Virus record (IMG/VR): IMGVR_UViG_3300035183_000502
Location: 1-34,181 of that record
Source: a virus
Length of the DNA: 34,181 bases
Direction: 5' to 3' (one strand)
Both the position numbers and the translations under genes were made by a program. The first letter of the stretch is position 1. Each line of letters opens with the position of its first letter. Shown here in pieces: positions 6,218 through 14,109 of this stretch. The notes beneath the pieces are model-generated. The model did not search any database. It saw nothing but the letters and a program-made list of their open reading frames with translations, and was not told the DNA's origin.

Positions 6218-7252
6218 ATGACTGAAAATTTTTCCGGGCAATTTTTACTGGGTGAGCGTCCGTCGTTTCTGGCGCGGCTGATTAGTCAATCTATCATCGT
6301 GCCAGATGACGCCGAAACGTTCGCCGACGTATCGTTCTATCAGGCGGGCATGGACTGGTCGCGCTATCCGCATCGCGCGGCAATTCTGCGCGTCGGGCAG
6401 AACGTGTGGAAAGACACGGAATTCGAGTACAACTATTCCGAATGCGTCCGCCGTAAAATTATCGTTGGCGGTTACTGGTTTTACGACGACCGCGTCTCGC
6501 CGCAGGCGCAGGCGGACGTTATCCTAAACGCAATGGCGGAAAAAAAATTTGCGATGGAATTTTTTATCGATTTCGAGCGCGTGTACGGCGGCCCGTTTGT
6601 TGGGCTGAAATACGTCAAGCAATTAATCGAACTCATCGAGAATAAAATCCAATGTAAGGCAATTGGAATTTACACGGGTTATTATTTTTGGCTTACGAAC
6701 ACCGCCAACGATACGGCGTATTATCCGTTTTTTGCGCCGCGTCCGTTATGGCTGGCGTGGTACTCCAGTGCCGTCAACGTCAAAGTTCCGCCACCTTGGA
6801 CAACGTGGACGCACTGGCAGTACGGTACGCCAACGGTGGACTGGGGTCAGCCGACAAGAGAGATTGATGCCAATCGTCACAACGGAACGCGGGCAGAATT
6901 CGAGGCGCGCTACGGTATCATTACCGTGCCGCCAACAACTGGAGGAAACATGCTGAAGGGAACTCTTAAATCCACTACAACGTCTCTTAAAATTCGCTCC
7001 GGACCATCAACCGCTTACCCGCAAATTGACGGCATCTACACCGGCGACACCGTGTACGGTGTGCTGGACGCCGCGACAAACTGGCTGCATGTGTCGAAAA
7101 TTGTACGCGCCAACGGTGCAACGCAGCCCATTGACGGATGGTGCAGCGCGGCGTATCTCGATTTGGTTGACGCACCAGAAACGGGGGAGATTACAGTGAC
7201 CGCCACGCTCAAATCGGACGGCACGGTTGTCGGAACATGGACACGCAAATAA
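6218..7252 (+). CDS. Endolysin: GH25 lysozyme plus SH3b cell-wall-binding domain
   Basis: 344 residues. Residues about 34-235 are a glycoside hydrolase 25 barrel: D37-V-S-F-Y-Q at strand 1, the catalytic strand F-I-D118-F-E120, IGIYTGYYFW near 149-158, and the closing W-x-HWQYG (about 195-203) with E215-I-D217. Residues about 250-317 are an SH3_3 (SH3b) domain with LKIRSGPSTAYP and WLHVSKI. It cleaves the MurNAc-GlcNAc bond in peptidoglycan and has no signal peptide, so it needs a holin. TATAAT at 6206-6211 lies only six bases before ATG, with a poor -35; CGGAG (6201-6205) is a distant SD. An internal start (separate entry) may yield the SH3b part alone. Confidence 0.92.
   Translation: MTENFSGQFLLGERPSFLARLISQSIIVPDDAETFADVSFYQAGMDWSRYPHRAAILRVGQNVWKDTEFEYNYSECVRRKIIVGGYWFYDDRVSPQAQADVILNAMAEKKFAMEFFIDFERVYGGPFVGLKYVKQLIELIENKIQCKAIGIYTGYYFWLTNTANDTAYYPFFAPRPLWLAWYSSAVNVKVPPPWTTWTHWQYGTPTVDWGQPTREIDANRHNGTRAEFEARYGIITVPPTTGGNMLKGTLKSTTTSLKIRSGPSTAYPQIDGIYTGDTVYGVLDAATNWLHVSKIVRANGATQPIDGWCSAAYLDLVDAPETGEITVTATLKSDGTVVGTWTRK
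6941..6952 (+). promoter_or_regulatory. Internal ribosome binding site and ATG inside the endolysin gene
   Basis: GGAGG (6941-6945) followed four bases later by in-frame ATG (6950-6952, Met245) sits exactly in the linker between the GH25 and SH3b domains. It is a better initiation site than that of the full gene. The product, 6950-7252, would be a 100-residue stand-alone cell-wall-binding subunit. This organisation is documented for several endolysins that assemble one full-length chain with extra binding domains. Confidence 0.65.
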
Positions 7253-7908
7253 CCCTCAATCTCAATCTGTCGTTCGACCCCGCTCCTCCGCCGCCAACAC
7301 CGACACGTTACACGGGTTGGCGGTTGCTCTATACGGGCGAGGGCGGCAATGACAATCCGCTCAATATGCCGGCTGTCGCTCCGTCATTTGACGCGCAGCC
7401 GATACCGTTTACGGAGACGCTGCAATTGCTATCGTGGCAACTCATGCAGCGCCTCAATCGGACGATTACATCCATGCAATGGCGTAGTGTTTACAGATAC
7501 GACCGCGCATTTACTAACTTCAACGGGTTCGACGACCCAAACAATGCGTGCGCCGATTATGTCAATCGGCTGGATTTGGGCGCGCCGCTGCCGAAACTGA
7601 TGAAGGCCATCATTTGCAGCGGCTCGCTGTATGATGGGGTTGTCGAGGGCGACAAACTGGTTATGTATCCGGGTGTCCACGCAATGGATGCGGCGACTCC
7701 TGTTTCGGTTGACGAACTCATCCGCCGCCGATGGTATTTTCTCGCTACGTCATGGACCGGTAAAGGCGGCGCTCATTTTCCGCAGGGCAACGGCGGCGTC
7801 GTGCCGATACCGTACATCATTCGCGCGCGCACGGAGTATCCGCTGGCATGGTTTCAGCGGTGGGACACGTTCGCACTGCCAGACCCGCTGAAAATGTACA
7901 ACGTATGA
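7237..7908 (+). CDS. Hypothetical phage protein after the endolysin
   Basis: 223 residues, unrecognised. After a proline-rich start (PAPPPPTPT) the chain is a mixed alpha/beta, W/Y-rich protein (WRLLYTG, WQLMQRLNRTITSMQWRSVYRY). There is no signal peptide, membrane segment or obvious catalytic motif. It overlaps the endolysin end by 16 bases and is coupled to the methyltransferase start (ATGA at 7905), so it is a genuine part of the late operon. It could be a virion component; there is no basis for more. Confidence 0.7.
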   Translation: MDTQITLNLNLSFDPAPPPPTPTRYTGWRLLYTGEGGNDNPLNMPAVAPSFDAQPIPFTETLQLLSWQLMQRLNRTITSMQWRSVYRYDRAFTNFNGFDDPNNACADYVNRLDLGAPLPKLMKAIICSGSLYDGVVEGDKLVMYPGVHAMDAATPVSVDELIRRRWYFLATSWTGKGGAHFPQGNGGVVPIPYIIRARTEYPLAWFQRWDTFALPDPLKMYNV

Positions 7909-9089
7909 ACAGGAAATTTATTCCGCAACGCAAAAATGCTAATAAACACACCCAGCGCGGATTGCGGCTGCTGGAACGCTCACTGCAGCGCGACGGCTGG
8001 ATTGATGCGCAGACGGCGGCGGCGGATGGAGAGATTATCAGCGGTTCTGCGCGTCTGGAGGTTGCCGCCGAGAAATTTGCCGACGTGGAGCCGATTATCG
8101 TGGAGAGCGACGGTACGCGCCCGGTGATTGTGGTGCGAACGGATATTCCGAACGCCGATGACCCGCGCGCGCGGCGGTTGTCTGTGGCTGCCAATCAAAT
8201 TGCGCATGTGGATTACGACCCTGATGGCGATTTGCTGATGCAGTGGGCAGAGGAGGACAAGCAACTCCGCGAGATGTTTGACGATTTGGAGTGGAATGAG
8301 TTTGTGGATGGCAACGCAGAGACTCGCGACGCCGAGCCGCAGATTGACCGCGCGGAGGAACTTCGCGAAAAATGGGGCGTGGAGACTGGACAGTTATGGC
8401 AAATTGGCGAGCATCGGCTGATTTGCGGCGATTGCACAGACGCGGCGGTGGTGGCGAGAGTGATGGGAGGGGAGAAGGCGCAAGCGGTCGTAACTGACCC
8501 GCCATATGGACAAAACCAAAAAGGCGTTACGAATGACGAACCAGAAAAACTTTATCAAATTCTTTTAGGATGTATTAAAAATCTCCCAGTAGATAACGCT
8601 GTTATTGTCTCGTTTGCAAGCCCGCGAACTTTCACGGAATGGCTAGATTTGACACGCGCAAGCGGTCACAAATTTGAGAGAATGTTATGGTTATACAAGG
8701 CGGCGCAAGAAACGTTTCCATGGCGAGGATGGCTTCTGAAGTCAGAAGCCATCCTAATCACATCAAAAGGCGCAGGCGTTTGGCAGGATGTACACCCCTA
8801 TTCGCATGATTGTTATTACAAGTCCGAAGTGAGTGGTCAACTCGTGCCGAGTGTTGGTTGGCACGGAAGCGTTAAGCCTCTTGATGTTGTGATGGATTTG
8901 ATAAAAAGAATATGCGATAGCACTGCTATTGTTTACGACCCGTTTTGCGGAAGCGGCACGACAATGGTTGCCTGCCAGAACCTGGGGCGCAAATGCCGCG
9001 CGGTGGAAATCAGCCCCGCCTACTGCGCCGTCATCCTGGAGCGCATGGCAACCGCATTCCCAGATTTGAGCATTGCGAGGCTGGAATGA
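7905..9089 (+). CDS. ParB/Srx-domain DNA methyltransferase (N6-adenine or N4-cytosine type)
   Basis: 394 residues from ATG 7905, chosen because it overlaps the previous stop (ATGA); a longer frame from 7848 exists but would overlap 61 bases. Residues about 1-110 are a ParB-like nuclease domain (IPQRKNANKHTQRGLRLLERSLQRDGW, then GSARLEVAAEKF). Residues about 165-390 are an amino-methyltransferase with D-P-P-Y at 198-201 and the SAM-binding D-P-F-C-G-S-G-T-T near 345-353, an order (DPPY before FxGxG) typical of beta-class enzymes. It probably modifies phage DNA, perhaps just before packaging, because small terminase follows immediately. The segment 8500-8940 is more A/T-rich than its flanks, hinting at a domain swap. 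Confidence 0.9.
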   Translation: MNRKFIPQRKNANKHTQRGLRLLERSLQRDGWIDAQTAAADGEIISGSARLEVAAEKFADVEPIIVESDGTRPVIVVRTDIPNADDPRARRLSVAANQIAHVDYDPDGDLLMQWAEEDKQLREMFDDLEWNEFVDGNAETRDAEPQIDRAEELREKWGVETGQLWQIGEHRLICGDCTDAAVVARVMGGEKAQAVVTDPPYGQNQKGVTNDEPEKLYQILLGCIKNLPVDNAVIVSFASPRTFTEWLDLTRASGHKFERMLWLYKAAQETFPWRGWLLKSEAILITSKGAGVWQDVHPYSHDCYYKSEVSGQLVPSVGWHGSVKPLDVVMDLIKRICDSTAIVYDPFCGSGTTMVACQNLGRKCRAVEISPAYCAVILERMATAFPDLSIARLE

Positions 9090-9475
9090 CCGATGATTCC
9101 AAAATCACAGCAAAATCTGTGAGAAACGCAAATTTGAAGCCGTTCCAAAAGGGGTACGACCCGCGCCGCTGGCTTGGCGGGCGCGGCAAAAAGTCTCCAG
9201 AGCAGCGCGAGGGAGAGCGCATTTTGCGCGCCGTTATTTGGGAGGAGTTGAGCCGCGAGTTTGACACCGCAACGATGAAACCGCTGGACACGTCGGACAC
9301 GATTGACGCGCTGCGGTTGATGGTTCGTCAGTGGATAAAAAAACATCCAGAGCAAATTGCCGAGCGCATTGCTGGCAAAGTCACCGAAAAAGTCGAACTC
9401 AATGGCGGTGAGAATGCTCTGGTTATAAAAATTGTGAAGGCGAGCGAGAGTGGAAAAAACGCTGACGATAAATGA
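9086..9475 (+). CDS. terS: Putative small terminase subunit
   Basis: 129 residues from ATG 9086 (ATGA overlap with the methyltransferase stop); a longer upstream frame would lie inside that gene. The N-terminus has KPFQKGYDPRRW-GG-RGKK, a pattern seen in phage small-terminase-like proteins of the DUF5681 type. It is followed by a helical region and a charged C-terminus. Its place immediately before the large terminase gene, which begins inside its last 26 bases, supports a DNA-recognition role in packaging. No clear HTH is visible, so the call leans on position. Confidence 0.65.
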   Translation: MTDDSKITAKSVRNANLKPFQKGYDPRRWLGGRGKKSPEQREGERILRAVIWEELSREFDTATMKPLDTSDTIDALRLMVRQWIKKHPEQIAERIAGKVTEKVELNGGENALVIKIVKASESGKNADDK

Positions 9476-10691
9476 CGTTTATCTGCCGTATCTGGAATTA
9501 CCGCATCGCACGCAGATATTTTTCGGCGGCTCATCCAGCGGTAAATCGGTTTTTTTGTCGCAGCGTGCCGTTTTGGATGTACTACGAGGAGGACGAAATT
9601 ATCTGATTGTCCGCGCCGTTGCCAAAACAATCAAGCGCAGCGTCTTCACCGAAATCAAACGCGTCATTGATGGACTTGGCGCAAATCGATTGTTTCGCAT
9701 CAACGAGACCGACATGACCATTACATGCACATCGAACGGTTGCCAGATACTGTTTAGCGGTCTTGACGATGTGGAGAAACTGAAATCCATCACGCCGCAA
9801 ACTGGAGCAATCACGGACATCTGGCTGGAGGAGGCAACAGAGGCGAGCCGCAGCGATTTGAAACAGTTGCTAAAACGTCAGCGCGGCGGCGATGAGCATA
9901 CTCCAAAGCGGCTGACATTATCGTTCAATCCGATATTGCAACTGCATTGGATTTATGAGGAGTATTTCAAGCCGATTGCGTGGACGGACGAGCAAACTAT
10001 TTATAACGGCGATGATTTGTTCATTCTCAAAACGACCTACCTCGACAATCAATTTTTGACCGCGCAGGACATCCATGACCTCGAGAACGAGCGCGATGAG
10101 TATTATCGTGACGTGTACACACTTGGCAGATGGGGTGTGCTGGGCGATGTGATTTTCAAAAATTGGCGTGTTGAGGATTTGTCGGGAATGCGCGATGCGT
10201 TCGACAAATACCGCAATGGTCTTGATTTTGGATTTGGTTCTCACCCCGCCGCGTTGGTGCATACGCACTACGATGCGGCACGCAAAATTATCTACGTGCT
10301 GGATGAGTTGTATTTGACTGGCGCGACTAATGACGTGCTGGCGCAGGAAATCAAAAACATGATTGGCGATGGTATTGTGGTATGCGATAGCGCGGAGCCG
10401 AAATCTATCGCAGAGTTGCAACGGCTTGGCGTCAATGCTGTTGCCGCCAAAAAAGGCAGGGACAGCGTCAATTTTGGCATTGACTGGCTGCGTCAGCAGG
10501 AGATTGTGATTGATGCACGATGTATTAATTTACGCAACGAATTACAGTTGTACCACTGGAAAAAAGACAAATACGGCAACGCAATGCGCGAACCGGTGGA
10601 TGCAAACAACCATGCAATTGACGCTTTGCGGTACGCGTATGAGATGGACATGCTTACGATAGACGTTGAGCGTGTCGTAGATTGGGTTTAG
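9450..10691 (+). CDS. terL: Large terminase subunit (PBSX/Terminase_3-like)
   Basis: 413 residues. ATPase half: Walker A G-G-S-S-S-G-K-S at 26-33, Walker B plus catalytic carboxylates I-W-L-E-E-A-T at 124-130, motif III LSFNP near 157-161. Nuclease half: RNase H-like acidic residues D259 (GLDFGFG), D313 (VVCDSAEPKSI) and D391 (HAIDALRYA). Together they translocate genome DNA into the prohead and cut it; a circularly closed contig fits headful packaging. The start is GTG 9450 with no strong SD, overlapping the small terminase end, so translation is probably coupled. The length is usual for this family. Confidence 0.93.
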   Translation: MEKTLTINDVYLPYLELPHRTQIFFGGSSSGKSVFLSQRAVLDVLRGGRNYLIVRAVAKTIKRSVFTEIKRVIDGLGANRLFRINETDMTITCTSNGCQILFSGLDDVEKLKSITPQTGAITDIWLEEATEASRSDLKQLLKRQRGGDEHTPKRLTLSFNPILQLHWIYEEYFKPIAWTDEQTIYNGDDLFILKTTYLDNQFLTAQDIHDLENERDEYYRDVYTLGRWGVLGDVIFKNWRVEDLSGMRDAFDKYRNGLDFGFGSHPAALVHTHYDAARKIIYVLDELYLTGATNDVLAQEIKNMIGDGIVVCDSAEPKSIAELQRLGVNAVAAKKGRDSVNFGIDWLRQQEIVIDARCINLRNELQLYHWKKDKYGNAMREPVDANNHAIDALRYAYEMDMLTIDVERVVDWV

Positions 10692-10702
10692 GAGGTTTCA
10701 TT

Positions 10703-12244
10703 ATGGCGTTTTTCGGATTTGTGACGAAGCGCGAGCATGAAAAACTGCTGAAGGAACTTGAGGCGATTAAAGCGCAGTTACCGTTCGAGCGCTGGCAACT
10801 GGCGGAGGCGGAGGCGGCAAAATATGACATTCCAGACCCGTCAGTGTATGCCAACCAGGCTGACACCTATCGGCTGGTCTCGTGGGTTTTACAGTCTGTT
10901 GATACCGTTGCGACGGCGTGTGCGTTGACGGATTTTGAAGTCAAGCGCGTTGTGCAAAACAAAGAGCCGGTTGATATTCCCAACCATCCGTTCGAGTTGT
11001 TGCTGCGGCAGCCAAACCCGCTCGATTCGCGATTTGAGTTTTTGTACGCAACGGTTGCGTATTGGATACTCAACGGTAACGCGTATTGGTGGCTCAACCG
11101 CAAAGATGAAAACTCGCCGCCTGATGAGTTGTGGGTTATTCCGCCGTCGCAAATCACGCCAATTCCAGATAACAAAATGTATTTGCGCGGATATTATTAC
11201 GAGCCAGGCAATAGCGTCAAACTATTTTTGCCAGTGCATGAGATTGTGCATTTTCGCAATTTCAATCCGCGTCCGTCTCGGTTTGTCGGGTTATCGAAAC
11301 TTGAGTCAATCGCAACGGTTGCACAGGGCGATTTGAGCATGAGCGATTGGAACACGCGGCTGTTTCGCGATAACAACGCGCGGCTTGCGAGTATTTTGAC
11401 GTTCGAGCAGATGATAGCCGACCCGACATGGGAAAAAATTAAAGCGGACACGCGCGAGGCGGCTCGAAAGCGCGAGATGCTGATGCTGCGCGGCGTTGGC
11501 GCCGGCGGCGTCAACTGGCTGCAAAATAGCGTCAGCCAAAAAGACATGGAGTTTCTCGCTGGACGGAGGGCGAACAAAGAGGAGATTATGGGAACGCTTG
11601 CGCCTGGGTTGTATACGTGGCTGTCGTCAGAGTCTACGTATAGCAACGCAAACGCAAACCGTGCGGCGTTCAACGAGTTGGCGGTGTATCCGATACATTG
11701 TATGATGGCGGAAAAAATCACGAATAGCATTTTGCCTGCATATCCTGGCAGACCGCTAATCGGTAAATTTGAAGATGTCCGCATCTACGACCGCGCTCTG
11801 CAACTGCGCGAGCAGGAGATGTATCAGCAGGTACATACGCTAGCGGAGGTGCGCGAAAAATATTACGGAGAACCGCCGCTTGGAGATGAGCGAGACAATC
11901 TACTGCCGTCTCAAATCACGGCGTCGTCTGGAGTCAATCAGCCGCCGCCGATTACTCCGCCAATGGCATCCACAAACGACACGCGCAATCAGTCAGATGG
12001 GATGAGTGACGCCGAAAAACGCGCACTTGCTACATGGAAACGGTACGCGCAGAGAGTTGGCGCACAACGAGCGTTGACATTCGAGCATCCGTCGTTGTCG
12101 CCTGCGGTAAAAATGAAAATCAGTGAGAGATTGCGGTCATGTCGGGACGATGAATTGGATGATGTTTTTGATGCGTTCGACACGACGCCGCGCGATGCGG
12201 CGGCGGTGTTGGAGGGAATCCGATTGGCACTGGAGCGATTATGA
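10703..12244 (+). CDS. HK97-family portal protein
   Basis: 513 residues from ATG 10703, preceded by AGGAGG at 10690-10695; a TTG at 10682 in the same frame is less likely. Hallmarks of the HK97-type portal: the early HPF-x-LL-x-PNP region (near residue 95), YWILNGNAYWW, the clip/stem region with FVGLSKLESIA, and LAPGLYTWLS with a later helical wing. It forms the dodecameric vertex ring through which DNA passes, contacting terminase and connector proteins. The last about 100 residues are polar and helical. The stop overlaps the next ATG (ATGAGC at 12241). Confidence 0.92.
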   Translation: MAFFGFVTKREHEKLLKELEAIKAQLPFERWQLAEAEAAKYDIPDPSVYANQADTYRLVSWVLQSVDTVATACALTDFEVKRVVQNKEPVDIPNHPFELLLRQPNPLDSRFEFLYATVAYWILNGNAYWWLNRKDENSPPDELWVIPPSQITPIPDNKMYLRGYYYEPGNSVKLFLPVHEIVHFRNFNPRPSRFVGLSKLESIATVAQGDLSMSDWNTRLFRDNNARLASILTFEQMIADPTWEKIKADTREAARKREMLMLRGVGAGGVNWLQNSVSQKDMEFLAGRRANKEEIMGTLAPGLYTWLSSESTYSNANANRAAFNELAVYPIHCMMAEKITNSILPAYPGRPLIGKFEDVRIYDRALQLREQEMYQQVHTLAEVREKYYGEPPLGDERDNLLPSQITASSGVNQPPPITPPMASTNDTRNQSDGMSDAEKRALATWKRYAQRVGAQRALTFEHPSLSPAVKMKISERLRSCRDDELDDVFDAFDTTPRDAAAVLEGIRLALERL

Positions 12245-12942
12245 GCAATACGGAACTCAAAAACAGTATCCGCGCTGCGCTGGCGTACCTGAATCAATAC
12301 GATATTCGGCTCCCGGATGAGATGCGCTACATGCTGCGGGCTAAAGGCATTGTCGGCAAGGCTTCATCGAGCCTCGCCGAAATCAATGCCATTTATCACG
12401 ATACCATTACGCAAACATTGATTGATTATTTTGAAAGCGGCGGCTCGATTGTCAGTCCGAAAAAAACAATCAAATCTGCGATGCAAGACGCATTTTACGA
12501 TGCGTTTTACGCTGGCTGGGAGGCGGGAGGAAACAAGCCGCCGCTTACGGACGAGGCAAAAGATTGGCTTGTGACGCGCATCAATCAGGAGTACGGCTAT
12601 ATTGATATGCTCATGCAGAACGCTAAAACGTTGCGAAATGAGGAGGAATTTAATTATTTCGAGTGGATTGAGAAGCGCGCGGACGGTTATACGTCATCGG
12701 TAGTAGGCGTGTATAACGCGGGCGTAATGTTTGCGAAAAACTCGAAAATGTTGACATGGGTGCTGGGTCCGACGGAGGAGCATTGCAAAACGTGCGCATC
12801 GCTCAATGGCAAGCGTCATCGCGCATCGTGGTATTTATCCAGGAATTACATTCCACGTCAGCCGGGAGCGGCGATGAATTGTGGCGGCTATAATTGCAAA
12901 TGCAGCCTGGTGGATGACAACGGCGTCGAGGTGACATTATGA
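12241..12942 (+). CDS. MuF-like minor head (morphogenesis) protein
   Basis: 233 residues. The C-terminal about 60 residues carry the MuF/minor-head signature C-K-T-C-x-SLNG followed by a proline-rich stretch and GG-YNCKC-L, a cysteine-rich module typical of the protein that follows portal in many phages. The N-terminal 150 residues are helical. It likely sits at the portal-proximal inside of the capsid and may be ejected with DNA. It overlaps both neighbours by 4 bases. Confidence 0.8.
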   Translation: MSNTELKNSIRAALAYLNQYDIRLPDEMRYMLRAKGIVGKASSSLAEINAIYHDTITQTLIDYFESGGSIVSPKKTIKSAMQDAFYDAFYAGWEAGGNKPPLTDEAKDWLVTRINQEYGYIDMLMQNAKTLRNEEEFNYFEWIEKRADGYTSSVVGVYNAGVMFAKNSKMLTWVLGPTEEHCKTCASLNGKRHRASWYLSRNYIPRQPGAAMNCGGYNCKCSLVDDNGVEVTL

Positions 12943-13409
12943 TAAAAATCGGAAAAATTACAGGCGATAAGAAAGTTGAGGCGCTATTAAAAAAATTACC
13001 GAAAAAATTTCGGCGATTATTTACGTCCGCATTTGCCGAGTACCTGGTTGGTAATCAGCAGCATGGATTTAGGCACGATGACCCGTATAGGCAGACTACA
13101 CGCGCGGCAGTGTACGGGCGGCAGTGGGAGAGCGACGCGCAACGGCGGTACGTCATGGGCGCAATAGCGCGCGGCGAGATAAAACTTGGCAGACGCCAGC
13201 ACGTTCCGACCGAGGCGTCGAAGGGGTATGGCTACAAAATAATCAACGACGGGTATGGCGCGATGATAACCAACCGAACGCCTGGCGCGTACTGGACACG
13301 TATATGGCGCGGTTGGAAAAACTGGCGTGACGCGATGGCTGTTGTCAATGCCAACATCAAAGGCGCGCTGCGACATGCGGCATCTAAATTGCGCGAGGCT
13401 GCAAAGTAA
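12939..13409 (+). CDS. Hypothetical head or neck protein
   Basis: 156 basic residues, coupled to the MuF gene by ATGA at 12939. The middle (AVYGRQWESDAQRRYVMGAIARGEIKLGRR) and the final helix resemble small neck/tail-completion proteins of phages, but I cannot assign a family. Followed by a fresh promoter (13414-13441), so it closes the packaging sub-operon. A role in head completion is inferred from position only. Confidence 0.55.
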   Translation: MIKIGKITGDKKVEALLKKLPKKFRRLFTSAFAEYLVGNQQHGFRHDDPYRQTTRAAVYGRQWESDAQRRYVMGAIARGEIKLGRRQHVPTEASKGYGYKIINDGYGAMITNRTPGAYWTRIWRGWKNWRDAMAVVNANIKGALRHAASKLREAAK

Positions 13410-13413
13410 CATC

Positions 13414-13441
13414 TTGACAAGATTGCTATTTTGGCTACAAT
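13414..13441 (+). promoter_or_regulatory. Promoter of the capsid gene block
   Basis: TTGACA (13414-13419), a 16-bp spacer and TACAAT (13436-13441). The predicted start is about 14 bases before AAGGAG and ATG 13463. It lies directly in front of protease and major capsid genes, which need high expression. Confidence 0.75.
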
Positions 13442-13462
13442 GACTTCGGTTTAAGGAGCATT

Positions 13463-14107
13463 ATGATTGGAGCAATCAAGGCGGTTGGGGATTGGGAGTT
13501 AGACGTTTTGGCTGTACCGTTCAACGTGGTTGACAGTGACGGTCAAATTTTTGACGACAGTACGGAGTACATGCTAGACGCATTTTCGTCTCCCGCTATC
13601 CTGTACCATCACGGCATCGAGCCGGGCGCGAAAAATCTCCAAAAAAAACCGACCGTCATCGGCAAGGCGGTTGGCGTTGAAAAGCGCGCCGACGGCATCC
13701 ATGTTCGTGTGCTGCTCGATAAAACTCTGGAGTGGGCGCGGCGCGTATGGGAAGCCGCAAAAAACGGCATTGCCGTTGCGTCGTCCGATAGTATCGCGCA
13801 TCTGGCGCGGCTTGAGGTGGATGGGAAAATCATACCGTATGCGAAGAACAAACCTGGGCGCGTGGTTGTGTGGCCGCTCGCTGGGGTGAGTTTATGGGAC
13901 AAAGTCGAGGGCATGTTTCAGCCAGCGTCTCGTTATGCGCTGGCGTTGCCGGCAATGAAAGCAATTTATCGGGATGCGGGATTACCGTTTCCCGAAATCA
14001 AAACGAACGGCGGCGATGTCTATGCCGATGAGGCGACACGGCGCGCGAGAGTAAAGTCGCTACAAGAGCGAGCCAAAAAACTACTCAAACAGACGAAAGG
14101 AAGTTAG
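13463..14107 (+). CDS. HK97-type prohead protease
   Basis: 214 residues. The herpesvirus-assemblin-like serine protease pattern is visible: I-L-Y-H-H-G at 46-51 (catalytic His) and G-I-A-V-A-S-S-D-S-I at 102-111 (catalytic Ser 107 or 108), plus a WPLAGVSL strand near 147-154. It should cleave the delta domain from the major capsid precursor after prohead assembly. The C-terminal 50 residues are basic and helical and may direct incorporation. The start has AAGGAG 7 bases upstream. Three bases separate it from the capsid gene. Confidence 0.8.
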   Translation: MIGAIKAVGDWELDVLAVPFNVVDSDGQIFDDSTEYMLDAFSSPAILYHHGIEPGAKNLQKKPTVIGKAVGVEKRADGIHVRVLLDKTLEWARRVWEAAKNGIAVASSDSIAHLARLEVDGKIIPYAKNKPGRVVVWPLAGVSLWDKVEGMFQPASRYALALPAMKAIYRDAGLPFPEIKTNGGDVYADEATRRARVKSLQERAKKLLKQTKGS

Positions 14108-14109
14108 TC

